Assembly: GCA_944739405.2 (NCBI GenBank)
Contig: OX123183.2
Location: 90,782,729-90,846,728 of the forward strand
Source of the DNA: Euclidia mi
Lineage: Eukaryota; Arthropoda; Insecta; Lepidoptera; Erebidae
Direction: 5' to 3'
DNA: 64,000 nt
The position numbers and the translations under genes were made by a program. Position 1 is the first letter of the stretch. Every line of letters starts with the position of its first letter. The notes beneath the pieces were generated by a model, which was not told the DNA's origin, made no database searches, and worked only from the letters and a program-made list of their open reading frames with translations. Shown here piece after piece: positions 34,495 through 46,577 of the stretch.

Positions 34495-37295
34495 TGCACG
34501 TTGAATGTATTTAATACTGCACCTCTATCTCTCTTAAAGCTTAAACAAAGTAAAGAAAACAGTCGTAAGTATCATCCATTATAATCACTTTCATTATTGT
34601 CGGTGCCAAACAAAGCGTTTAAAGAAAGCACGTTTTTTTGCTACATTAAATACCTAAAACGCATTCCGGTCTGATTTATTTAGAAAAAGAAAAATACTAA
34701 TGTCGTCCGAAGACTTTCTTGTTTCGTCGAAAAGAAAAAAAATAAAGCAGATTAATCGTGGAACCCTTATTAACAAAGCAATTGTTACTGGGGCTTAATT
34801 TTGAAAACCAACAATGGAAAATAAAAATGGAGTGGAGTGCGCTGCGTCCTCTCGTCCTAATGAATGAGGAGTAATTTCAGTTTAAATAAAAGAGAGAACA
34901 ATAAAATACCCATTTTAAAAACAGTACGATGAGCAAATTGCCGCGGCATCCAATTTATAGACAATGAGGAAGAACTGTTAACATTGCTATTCCCATTAAG
35001 AATAGCGAGCGCGGAACACAGTTACACTTCGTGGCTCTTTTTATTTACTGTGCGCCCATACACACACGAAAACGCGTTGTTTAAATCGTGCGCTCTCCGC
35101 GCATCGATATTATCTGCAGGGCAAACAACAGAGCGTTTAGCAAATGTCTAATTAATAGGCAATTTAATCAATAATCAATATTAACCAAATTAATATCCTG
35201 CCTGTTTTGAAATACGTCACAGCGAAACAAATCCAATACTCTCCGCGTATACATACATGAACATACTAAATGAAAAAAGGTGAGCTTTTTTCATTAAGTC
35301 CCTAAATTATATGATATAAGCTACGAAATATTTCATTTCGATCGAATGATTGGCTCGAGCCCAACTGTGTGACTCGACGGATGCCGACAGACCTCCGACG
35401 TTCACTATCAGATATTCGAGGTATATGCTATTTTTCTCCGTAAGAATACAAATGTGTAGCCAAATTGTCTACCACCGAACTAGTCCAATTTAGAAAGCAA
35501 TTTCGCAACTGATTCGTTTTGTAAGCGGATCAAGAGGCGAACCTTAAATATGGCCATTAAATCGTTTGCGCCGAACCTGCATTCGTCTTTTTAATGCGAA
35601 CTTCCAACGTTAACAAATAAGAAACTCTTATCGGTGCTAACTTATCACGCCTTATATATACACGTATTGATAAATAACTTACTAGCGCCCGCAGAACCAT
35701 CACTTCACTATAAAACTACCTTGAGAACGCTATATTTCTTTTACTGTTTCTTAGACTGCTTCATCAAAACGACAATATATAAAATTTCTTTTGACTCGTT
35801 TATTATAGATAGCTCCCAATTTTTATAGAATATATTGGAGTATTGTCGCATCGAAAAATGAACAGAGACAGAAGAGACACAAAAATATCTACGCATTTAA
35901 AAAAATAATCAAAACAGTGTGAAAAGTGAGATTCACGATCACATAATAAATTGTAATGATTCGCAGCCGGCAGACCATTTTGTGCTATGACCGACGATAA
36001 TTTGTGTTATTATTATTAATTTGCAACCACATACTTTATTTATCTTATTATTTATTTAGGGACTTTTTATTAACAGTTCACTTTGGTCATCAAATGTTTT
36101 ATTTTACATATTTTTTGGTGTAATATATATTATGATGTGTGGCATCATATATTTAGAAATCATTATTCTCGCATCCAACACAGCAAACGTATAAACGTAA
36201 AAACAGCGCCTAGGTTTGCATGAGTAAATTACTAAAATCTTGATGAAAAATAAAGCGCATTCAAATAAATGTTTAACACAAATACCTTGTTGCCAAAAAG
36301 TAGCCTAACGAAAAAAATGTTTCATTAGCTTTTTAGGACAATCGATTTTTCGTATTGAATTGTAGCATTCATCCACGCCTACGGCTAATGTATATTTATA
36401 TTGATGGAAAGTTAGTAGACAGAGGACTTTCAACTCGTCGCCGACATGAAAGAGCTGTATGTGAAATGTTATGAATAGTGATTTGTTGACGTGTATGTGG
36501 TCTAACGAGCGAAGTTCTGGCGTGATTGAAACCGTTGCCTTCCAATAGTCATCGCACCCTTTCATCCAACGCTGACCCTCGACTCGCGGCCGTACCCTAC
36601 CAATCCGCCTTCATATTTGATAAAACGGCTTAATTAAAACTTTGCATAGTTTCAGCTCGGACCGGACGACGAATCGAGTTGCCTGTTTGTATCACACCCG
36701 TTTGATAAGATCCTTTTAATTATGTAGGATTAGAGTTAATTAAGCCGTATGTGGCTCTTTCATGTATAGACGAGCCGTTCATTGGCTTTGAGCAATGTCG
36801 TTGAGAGAAACACATTAAACAAGTTTGTGGACAATACGTTAAACGGATCTGATTACGAAGCATTGCTCACGATCCCGTATTCAGTACATAGTTGACATTG
36901 TATGCTGAGAGTGATTGAAGTTTGATTCGATATCCGAGCGAAGCGAGCCGCGCAAGCAGTAAAGTAGCCATCGCACGTTGGCAAAGCAAACTCGCGGTAC
37001 GTGAGGTACATAAACTTGTGGATCAAGCCGCCGAACCCTCCTAGGACATATTGGTCACGTATTTTCACCAACTGCTTTTATTATCTCTCCGTCGTCGGTT
37101 TTAATTTTCTGCCAAAGTTAATCGTCGGTAAGCCGACTAACTGCCGTATTCTTCGCTGTTGGTTTTATGTCTCGCTTAACGACTCGATGTCTCGAATTTC
37201 TGCGAACATCAAACTTTACTAAGAAATTATCGCAAATAACTAAGTAAACTAAGCCAGCTATGATATCAATATTGTAGTTTCAAAGCTCAAAATAC
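34495..37295. other. No recognisable gene
   Basis: Mixed AT-rich sequence without a frame of convincing composition and with few recognisable repeats. This low repeat content compared with neighbours makes it one of the better places to look for host noncoding conservation. The interval 36900-37200 is somewhat GC-richer. Confidence 0.4.
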
Positions 37296-37315
37296 TAATT
37301 GATATTCATCAACCC

Positions 37316-37916
37316 CTTTTTTTTTTTTTTGTTTTACGAGGTGGAAAATCCCTTCGGATCTCCGACTCTTGGGGGAAATAAGAGCCGGAGTATGTGGTGT
37401 TTCCACTAAAAACCACCTCGACTGCCGCCATGTACCCGTGTGTCGGAGGGTGGGGCATCACCTAAGCACTCGTCGCCACCCTCCGACGGGTATTGGCCCG
37501 CCAGATGGTCAGGCGGGCCCCGAACAAAACCCCCTTGGCGACTGATTAAGGTGTTGGACTCCGCCGCCAAAACGCCCAGCGGCCGCAGAGGATAGGGAGG
37601 ACGGCAACGCAACACCGCATCTCCTCTTCCTCTGCGGCCCCACGGCGACGCATCGAATGGTGCGCCCCCATTTGGTCGCGGGAGATAGGGCGCGCGGCAA
37701 CGCAACACCGACACGCCTCTCCTCCCGCGACCGCACCCGACTGCGAAGGACAGACAGAACTGTCCCCCGCACCCGCACCGTTGGACGCATCCTGCGCAGG
37801 CCCCTCCAAGCCCACGCGGAGCGTCCCCTCCTGGATCCCTCTTAGCTTCACCGCGGGTGACCAATCCACGGTTACTGAGCCCCCCCACCACGACAAGGTG
37901 GAGATCCCACGGGGGG
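37316..37916 (-). mobile_element. GC-rich poly(A) retroposon, copy 2
   Basis: Same ends as 23262-23782: minus-strand start CCCCCCGTGGGATCTCCACC, end GATTTTCCACCTCGTAAAAC plus poly(A). Target duplication of 15 bp, GATATTCATCAACCC (37301-37315 and 37917-37931). About 80 bases longer than copy 1, with an additional block containing a second GCGGCAACGCAACACCG-like segment. The several overlapping open frames are composition artefacts. Confidence 0.8.
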
Positions 37917-37934
37917 GATATTCATCAACCCTAG

Positions 37935-38735
37935 CGACTTCTGTGTAATTAAATTACGTACAGGACCTACTTACTTACATTTAATTTCGTTAAAAAAAAT
38001 AATACGTGTAATTTTTTCGAGAGTTTATAGCTGTCAATATCATGTTGGTCTAAATAGTCATAACCATTACTTATTCTTAGAAGTCTATAAGAACATTTTA
38101 CGCTTTTTAAATCTAATTAAGAAGCCAACGAAGCTAATCAATTAGGTATATTTAGCTTTTTGTCTCTATCTCGATATAATTAGGTATAATTACAATTAAC
38201 AACACAAGAAACGAATCTATAAAAATGTGTGTCAATTAGGTAACAAGTTCTTTGTTTCTAGGTTAAAAATCTTAAAACCAGTCTCATGACATTTAAATAG
38301 ATATTTTCGTCCACATTAATTGAAAAATAGGACACCATTTTTATGGTCTTGCTACTTCCCAAAACAATTTGCCAAATCCTATGAGGATTAAGAAGGATAC
38401 TGGATAATGTATGAAAAATCTATCAGAAAATCATATAAAATTAAAAACGGTAATAACTTATTACTAGTAAGGATATTCTAGGCGCAGAACGTGAAGAATG
38501 ATAAAATCACACAGAAACTGTTGAACTAACCCTTGCGTATGGTGTTTTCAGAATAAGTCCTTAGAGACTTACCTATTTGCACTTACTTATGGATGGCGCT
38601 GCCGCGTAGATAAATATTTAATGCAGGACGACTTCAGGTACATTTCTTTTATTTATATTTTTTTAATTAACACACGGTGACATTTTACCAGTGCCTTTTT
38701 TAAAGAATTAAGGGCTGCAGCTTACCCCTTTATCG
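37935..38735. other. No recognisable gene
   Basis: AT-rich; nothing recognised. Confidence 0.4.
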
Positions 38736-38737
38736 GT

Positions 38738-38984
38738 AATGTAGGCAATTCGTGGCACCCGTTTTCAATCGGTAGAAGACATAAAGTAGAATAAAATTTG
38801 CGGGGAGAACTGAACTCAATTCCGGAAACAGCGTTTAAAAATGTTTTGATGATTGGATTATTCGTTGGCGTAAGAGTATCGTTTCTGAAGGAGCATACCT
38901 TTAAGGTGATCAAATGAATTTGGATGAATAACAAACAGTTTGTGTATTATTGATCTTTTCCAGGTACTTTCTTGACGGAGTAGT
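38738..38984 (+). mobile_element. mariner-like element, 3' fragment
   Basis: Collinear with the inverted sequence of 26822-27040: both carry CAATTCCGGAAACAGCGTTT-type coding sequence, GTTTCTGAA(G/A)GAGCAT and the terminal TTTCTTGAC(G/A)GAGTAGTA. Only the transposase C-terminus and the 3' terminus remain. Confidence 0.75.
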
Positions 38985-38989
38985 ACATT

Positions 38990-40905
38990 ACATCATTTTA
39001 TCTGCTACAAATCAACTCATAATCACAAATGCGATCTATACAATAACAATTACAGTCAAATGTAAATAATATTAATAGTAGTATAAAATCAATTATGTAT
39101 TCACAATTACTCGTTAATTCAGATAGCCACATAATAAAGCCAGTTATGTTAATATTATCCAAAATATTGACGTTTCACACCTTAAACGATTGAGAGATAA
39201 GGCAGTACTGCATTATTTATTGACCATCCATTACAATACATCAAGTAAGCGCCGCTGTCGACGAACAGGACAAAGATAAGCTGTACTAGGTTGACATATT
39301 TACATTTTGTTGATAATCAACTAAAATAAACTTAATTATAAACTAGGTGACTTTAGTAATCGTGTTACAGCAAGTACCGATTGAAAACGATTCTTTAGTG
39401 TTCATAGAAACGTCCGGTATGATTACTGAAGTTTTTATCCAATTGCATGCCACTGGCAAGGCCTTTATACCACAGACTGATGATGATGAATAGCATCATT
39501 AGCATTTTGTTACATCTGTCGCTGTAATATCAGTCTATAGATACGGGACCACGTCGAGGAAATATGTCAGCTGGTTGAAGCATTTGAAAAGTAAAGGAGT
39601 TAAATCTTAAATATCGAATGCCAACATTAAACGAACTACATCAACTTATCAAATACTAGTTATCATCATCGTCATCTTAGCGTAGTAGACTGTGGCTATG
39701 AAGCCTAGCTTGCCCTAAATTGTACAGCTTAACAAGATATGCAAGTTGTCCTATCCACATCAAAGTACACATGCCATCGGATTTATATTCGTGATAGATA
39801 TTCTATGATTTCTTACAGTACTTATATAAGCCCGCCTTATTTATCTTACCAACTATGAGATTATCTTAAACTCCTATTTATTATGTGTATATTCCTGACT
39901 AAACCCAACTTTTTATTTATTTGTTGTTTCAGCATGATTTCATAAAGTTTGTTATTTATCTTATACTCATTAAGCTAAATTATTATTAATTATGATGGAT
40001 CAGTTTTAATCTTCAAGAGTAAGAAATTGTTCTTATAAGTTTCTGTGAGAAATATGAAGTATCTGTTGGTATGACAGCCGGAGTAAAATGCCGAGTTGTT
40101 CTTTTACTTTAAACTTTAATATGGATTTTCCTTTAATTACTATATTAAATAGCAATATTATTCTGGTCCGGGCATCATATCGCATGAATCAAGCCGTGCA
40201 CGAAATATGAATTCGTAGTGTTGTAGTTTGTTTTGTTGTATTTTGTAGTTTTGAACGTGTTAATAAACCTTTCGAACGTATGAATACGCAAAAAGATTCA
40301 TTGTTTTCATAGAAACATACTAACATTCTAAAGTATTTGTATCTTTGTGTTTAATACGAAAGTGATGTTGAACTATTATTGATGTTATACCGTATAACCC
40401 TTATACTCGACAAAAACTGAAAGTGTAATTTATAAAAAAATATACGTTACATTACACATGATATGAATGAAACCTGTTATTAAAATGCTTCATATGTTTC
40501 ATGATGCGCTACCCTTTCCCTTTAAACGTGTAAAAAACGGGTAAAATTAAACGACAACTCAACTGTGCCCAATTTTACAAAACAATTCCTTCCTGGTTTA
40601 TAGCACAAACGTAGTAAGCATTTGAAACGCATTACCATTGCTTAGCCTGTGACACGAAACTTAGATCTTTCTTTCGGGGCAAAAACTGGAAAACGGCCAA
40701 CTTTAGCATACCTTCCATCCGGTGGGGTGCTTGGTAGTCGAGTTGCCTGTATTATTTTGGCTGTAGCAGGTTCACAATTAAGCGCCCGCGGCGAGAAAAT
40801 TAGAGCGCACACGGCACACAAAACGGAGGGCTATGTATTTTTCGAAATTATGTATTCTGATAATACATCATATGCACAAATATATTCGGCAGAATACGCT
40901 TAACT
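38990..40905. other. No recognisable gene
   Basis: AT-rich. A short retroposon tail is likely at about 39663-39780 (CATCATCGTCATC run next to a GC-richer block on the minus strand). Otherwise nothing recognised. Confidence 0.4.
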
Positions 40906-40910
40906 TTTAC

Positions 40911-40967
40911 GCTGGGTGTTGTGAACATGTTTAACTTTACTAGTTTAACATGTTCACAACACCCAGC
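40911..40967. repeat. Perfect inverted repeat, 21-bp arms
   Basis: GCTGGGTGTTGTGAACATGT plus T at 40911-40931 is exactly inverted at 40947-40967, with a 15-base loop. No flanking duplication seen. Confidence 0.8.
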
Positions 40968-40971
40968 AGCT

Positions 40972-41728
40972 TTTACAAGTTGCAAGACATCATCCATCAT
41001 TCCCTTTATTGCAATTAATAAGTTCACCATCATACTTTGACGTGCTTCATTGATTTTCTAGACATCTAAATCAATTAGACACGACCTTGTTCGCAGACAA
41101 ATTTGAATCACATTTCGTCTTATAATTAAACACGATTGAATCTACTGAAATTTTACTGTTACATAATACATGTTAGCATATAAAATATAGCGTGGTTCAG
41201 AACTTTATTCCGTTTGTCAAAGTAACATTGTTCTAACACGGATATTGAATAAAGTGGGTGACGCAGGATACTATGCGTATCGAGTTTATATTGAGTTTGA
41301 ATTGTAATAGTAGGTACTTTGATACAACAGAGTACTTTGATACATCTATCAAAGTAGTTTGTGAAAGGATTTTTGCAGAAAGTAATAGAAAACATTGTAG
41401 CTGGTGTCAAAACACAGAAGGTAGTGTAAGTTTGTCTCTAAATCTTAAGTATAAAGGTATGTACTTAATTAAAAGTACCCATGTCCGTAGACGATACGAA
41501 ATTACCGAAATACAGGGTAATTCTTTAATTAGAAACCTCGCAAAATAGTTTTCGCTTTTTCTCCAGTGCGCTATTACCTACTAAGTTACTCAATTAATGT
41601 TCTCATGCCTAAAATATCCCCAGCAGCATCGGCAGAAGTTATTATAGTTGATTCCGTTATTCGTAATTCAAAGTCATGTTTTTCACTTAGTTTGCACAGA
41701 AACACGTATGAACGTCAAAACATATTAT
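40972..41728. other. No recognisable gene
   Basis: AT-rich; the short frames at 41159-41548 on both strands lack recognisable domains. Confidence 0.4.
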
Positions 41729-41731
41729 ATA

Positions 41732-41935
41732 CTAGCTCATCCCACAGATACATCCGCGTTACTTGAGGCTACTGCTCTGCGCCCGTGGCTCATAGAGTGA
41801 TGCTACATAGCTTGCCGTGATAAATGGGCTACCCAACACCCAACACAAAAAAAATATTTGAATCGGACCAGTAGTTCCTGAGGTAAGTGCATTCAACCAA
41901 AACAAACAAACTCTGATTTATAATATTGGTATAGA
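41732..41935 (-). mobile_element. Helitron-like element (TCTATAC..CTAG type)
   Basis: On the minus strand it starts TCTATACCAATATTATAAAT and ends in CTAG between a flanking A and T. Internal block CTCAGGAACTACTGGTCCGA. About 204 bases, no coding capacity. Terminus pattern matches the element at 52375-53020. Confidence 0.55.
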
Positions 41936-41939
41936 TTCA

Positions 41940-42855
41940 GATTCGAATAAACAATAGGGCTGTGACTGCCACAAATAATGTAGGTATCTTCTATCTAAAT
42001 TTTAAGAGGGTGCATAGGTATGTATATACCCACTCAATCGCCGAACAAACTCCTCCAAAAGATCGCAGCCACATAAATAACCCTGTGTGTCGGCGGTGAG
42101 TCAAATTTCCAAAGTTCTAACACATGGATTGGGGTGCGGTCACAAATGACCGTGAACAACAGATTTTCTACAGTGTCTGCCACATGGCGTTTAATGTGAT
42201 AAAGACGCTGTGCTCTCAGCGTGAGGTATATGGTATGTGTAAAAGTGTTGACGTAGGGGTGTGGAAACGTTATTTGTAATATCAATTTTGAGCGAAAAAT
42301 AAGCTACTTATAAGTCCATAGTAACTGTTTATCAATAAGTAGACTGAAAGTTACTTCACCATTTCGACGTTAGGAGAAATATATTTTTAGGCATTCTAGT
42401 AATTCAAAATATATTATACTGCACGGATGTCGTACCTACTTAGCGTTTCAGCGGTCTACATACCGCTTAATAATGCACCGTGTGCTGTGATATAAACCTT
42501 CACACGCGACAGCACTTCATGTCAATTTAAGTGTGATTCACAAATTGATGTTTTTTAGTGTTCTTTGTGACCGTTTCTTGAACATTTTTAAAGACCCCTG
42601 CGAGACATGACTTATAAATAGAGCCGGAAAGGCGTTCAAAAATTTTTTTTTTCTGCGACCTACATGATACATCTGAAGTATATCTAAAGTTACACGTGCA
42701 ACAAGAATTAGCTTATTAACTAAAAATAACATATACATAAAAACATTTAATTGTTCCTAAAGGGATAAATAGACATGCAATCCAACAATTCGTAACCTAC
42801 TTTCAATTTCCGTAGAGCAATGTCTATGGGTAGTCTATCAGACCAATTTCCAAAA
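41940..42855. other. No recognisable gene
   Basis: The 83-codon minus-strand frame at 42034-42285 has a protein-like composition (ELWKFDSPPTHRVIYVAAIF) but I cannot assign it and it has no supporting context. Confidence 0.35.
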
Positions 42856-42859
42856 TCCA

Positions 42860-43048
42860 TCTTAGTGGCCAAAAACTTGCGTTACTGACTGACTGACAGA
42901 CAAGCTACAGCTAAAACTATTGGGCGCAGGAAGCTAAAATTTGGCATGTACGTTCCTTAGCGACCGTAAAGGTGCACTAAGAAGCGATTGTCCGAAATTC
43001 TTGGAACGAGCAGAAACAGTTAAATTTTATGCTGCGGGTATCCTCTAG
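42860..43048 (+). mobile_element. Short Helitron-like element, copy 2
   Basis: A|TCTTAG..TCCTCTAG|T boundaries and the GTTACTGACTGACTGACAGA block place it with copies at 3153 and 57418. More diverged than those two. Confidence 0.55.
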
Positions 43049-43202
43049 TTATCAGATGAAATCTCGAATATTCAGCCCAATCGAACTTGGAACATTCAAA
43101 GTTACGAGTGGAACAAAAGGAATCTTCCGCCATAAGGTAAATAAAACATCGTACCTACAGATGTCGCCCAAATTGCCCTTATCGTAGAAAGTCGGTCCGC
43201 TA

Positions 43203-44251
43203 TTGTTTCTGTTGTATGTCAATGACCTCCCAGATGTAACTAAAAATTCATGCACTCTGTTTGCCGATGACATTTCAATAATTATTACATCTAAAACTAA
43301 TGACATCCAGAAATATGCCACTCATTGTAATAAACATAATACTGACATTGATAATAATACTGACATCGATAATAATATTGACATTGACAATAAGACTGAC
43401 ATTGATAATACTGCTGACATTGAAAATAATTCTGACATTGATAATGCTGCTGACATTGAAAATAATACTGACATTGCTAATAATATTGACATTGATAACA
43501 TTGCTCTATACAATTCTGACATCAATAAATCTATTAAATCTGTTGTGAATTGGATGGGGGATAATAATTGTTAAATATTTTTGATAAAAATGTTAATCTT
43601 ACAAAAACTAAATATATTCAATTTACCACATACGGGCGTAAATCAAAAAAATTAAACGTAATGCATAATGGGTTTGTAATTGAGGAAGTTGATCATACAA
43701 TGTTTCTTGGTATAGTCTTGGACAAAAATATTAATTGGAAGCTACATGTAGACAAAGTGTGTAATAAAATAAATGGATTTGTGTATGTTTTAGCTAAATT
43801 AAGACGAATCTCATCAGAAAACACGGTCATGAGTGCATACCATGGTTATATGGCCTCCGTCCTTAATTATGGTTTGATTCTGTGGGGCAATTCTACTGAG
43901 GTAAACAGGGCTTTCATTGCTCAAAAGAAATGCATAAGAGCAATTTGTGGGGTAGCACCTTGGATATCCTGCAAACCTCTTTTCAAACAGTTACGGGTAC
44001 TTACTTTGCCAAGCATGTATATATTTGAAATTGCCAAATTTGTTAAACTTAATAAAGATCTGTTTACTAAAGCGAAGGATATGTACTTGAGAAACACCAG
44101 GGATCCGGACAGAATTGTTTTGCCTAAAATTCCTAGGACTGAACTTTACAAAAAGAACTGTTTTGCAATGTCTGGATATATATTCAATTGCATACCTAAC
44201 AATATAAAGGACCTACCCTATAAAACATTTGTTAAAAGCCTTAAGAGTTAG
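43203..44251 (+). pseudogene. LINE reverse transcriptase C-terminal half
   Basis: Palm motif FADDISIII at about 43260 (FADD for YADD) is followed by an in-frame array of NTDIDN-type repeats, then SVVNWMGDNN. After a frameshift the thumb and C-terminal domain continue: LTKTKYIQF, FLGIVLDKNINWKLHVD, LNYGLILWGN, KKCIRAICG. It lacks the endonuclease and the first palm motifs. Confidence 0.8.
43338..43499 (+). repeat. 18-bp tandem repeat, nine units, inside RT frame
   Basis: Nine contiguous units of AATACTGACATTGATAAT with substitutions, encoding NTDIDN-like hexapeptides in frame with the RT. A degenerate tenth unit follows at about 43513-43530. The unit resembles the single Asn/Asp-rich loop expected there, so it probably arose by local expansion. 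Confidence 0.9.
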
Positions 44252-44474
44252 TTAATAGATAGAGGATTTTATACAGTAAAAGAGTTTCTAAATTATAAAT
44301 AGACAGATTATGTGAATGTATGATGTGCCTTTAACTACTTGTCTTTTCTATTGACATTTGCATGCCCAATTTAGGCAGAACATTATGTACACATTTAATT
44401 TTAAGACGATCTACCATCTATGTAACAATGTTCTTGCAAATAAAGATTATTATTATTATTATTATTATAAAAAA

Positions 44475-46225
44475 ATAGCTTATATCAATGTATTAATAAA
44501 AAATACTAAAGTTTTTCTTCTTTTTCTCAGTTTTTCTACCCCGGCCTTTTCTCGTGTAAGTGGCAACACGTTCCTTATGGAACAATTTCACAATATAAAT
44601 GACAACTCCGCAATTAAGTGTTCAATATTAAGTTTTTATCGATTGATTTAATAAACTATGTTAGTCTTAAAACCTAATTAATAAACTTTTAACAATAAAT
44701 GTAAGTATACTGTATAAAAGCTCCTAGCAACTAATTTTTTTATTATTTTATAGCCTACCGAATCCCGTACGTCACGGCGCCCGGAATTGGCTCCAAAATC
44801 CCGGGATAATAAATTAGATCAGACCATATCCCCAAGTAATAACGAAATCTTCAAAATCTCTACAATTTTATCCATTCCAACAGCATTATCTCCATAATTT
44901 ATAGTAACATTTAGCGCCATAAACAATTAGTTTGTAAACTTTTATCAAACCACAAAGACGGTAACCTTCTTTAGGAAAAAATTGATAGATAAACTAATTT
45001 TCAGCCCTTGTTATGAAACTTAAAACATTTTAGGTACGAGACCACTCTTAATCTTCTTGTCCTTGGTAAATATTTAGGCATGTTCTTAGAAAGTGTTATT
45101 AGTCCTCAACTACACGGTGCGAACACAGTAAGGTCGCTGTTATCACGACATTAATAAATTTAATATATTTGCCGCTGACACATTAAACACACCCATTTGC
45201 GGCGTAGATTCGCACAGACGTAAGTGGATATAAACAAAAAAGCTCATTTCACCTCTCGGCTTTGTCCTGTGAATAAGCAGGATTAATAATTATTAATCCT
45301 GCGTACCAACAGTCCTCTGTCCGCAGCTGTACGATGCCATTCGGATTTTTCCTTCCATTAACAGCATTATGATGCTTCGGCGAAAACAAGAAATGGCTTC
45401 GCTGGCTGTCCCAATTTTTTTGATCGTTTAATAATTGGCTTATTCGATTTTCGAACGCGGCAACGTAGACAGAAAATAATCGAAATATACAGCTGAATTA
45501 AGTATTTCTGTTTGACGCGCTCATTTAATTATTTTCTGTGAGCGGTGAAGTGCGTAAATATAGTGATCTAATTAAAAGTGAATAAACGCGACGTAATATG
45601 CTTAAACACATGTTCGAACGAAACGACGTAAACGGCCATCGTAACATGTTCAGGGTTGTAAAATTGTACCATAAAATAAATTTAATATAAATTCAGAGTA
45701 GAGGCGACACATAAAATTGGAGTAAATCACCGAAAGTCAGGCGCTAGAGACGTTTACAGCCGCGGAGGCTGTTAGTTCCGGAAGTGTGTCGGGATCGCGG
45801 GCACCACTCAAAACGCGCAATAACCAGATATTTATGTACCGACTGCACTCGACCTATACTCTTCTGCTCTATACTATCTCACTTCGGTCGCGTACTAAAA
45901 ATACGTTTACTTAGGCTGTTTGAGTATGCTAATTATATACGAAGACGGCCAGAAATTGGAACAAAGAAAGAGATCCGAATGAAGTTTTTGTAGTCGATTT
46001 ATTTATTAAACATTACATAAATGAGTTATAAGATTAGTAAAAACCACCGGTCTATGTACAGTTTCATTACAGACGCTATAAACTACCTCACGTGCGTCAA
46101 CATTTTAAAGTTTTATTTACAGCCATGAAAATATTTACGTTTTAAAATTATAATAAGCAGAGTATACTCCATTGCTGCCAACGTTTTAATTATACGATTT
46201 ACGAAAGGTCGTAAAATAAAACTAC
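44475..46225. other. No recognisable gene; palindrome at 45277-45302
   Basis: Relatively repeat-poor. No coding frame of convincing composition. Possible host noncoding sequence. Confidence 0.4.
45277..45302. promoter_or_regulatory. 26-bp perfect palindrome with paired GGATTA sites
   Basis: The half-site GCAGGATTAATAA is followed directly by its exact inverse. Each arm contains GGATTA (TAATCC inverted), the core recognised by K50 homeodomain proteins of the Bicoid/Otx type, and the centre adds ATTA cores. Function as an enhancer site is an inference; it could also extrude as a cruciform. Confidence 0.4.
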
Positions 46226-46577
46226 AATAAATTGTCCGTATTTATGCAAAAAGGAACCACCCAGCAAAAACGCACTTCTGAGATATCAATGGATTTACAA
46301 AAACATGTGCAGCTCTGTTAGATTACGTAAAATATTCCTTTTATTTTATATAATTGTATTGATAAATTACTCATTTAAGTATGTGTATATAAATTTGCTC
46401 TGGATACTCTTAATTTTTCTAGATAATTAAGAAAATGTGCATGTGGTTCCGTTTAATATTTACTAACTAATAGCTTTCCTCATATGCAGAAAAGAACCAC
46501 AACCCATGGGTTTCATGTATGTCGGTAAAGCCATGGATTTACCAATATACATGAATGTATTATCGTAATAAACCTTT

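Larger units (their letters stand above)
43192..44470 (+). mobile_element. 5'-truncated LINE with ATT-repeat tail
   Basis: Begins abruptly inside the reverse transcriptase (GPLLFLLYVNDLPD) and runs through the end of ORF2 to an (ATT)n tail at about 44448-44468. One frameshift occurs at about 43560-43570. Truncation at the 5' end is normal for target-primed reverse transcription. The (ATT)n tail and the NDLP motif suit a CR1/Jockey-type group; the family is not identified. Confidence 0.8.

Noticed and set aside
42034..42285. 83-codon minus-strand frame as a coding exon
   Set aside because: Composition is protein-like but I cannot assign it, and there is no matching exon or element around it.
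43338..43499. CRISPR array
   Set aside because: Nine 18-bp units are directly contiguous without spacers, encode a hexapeptide repeat in frame, and this is a eukaryotic genome.
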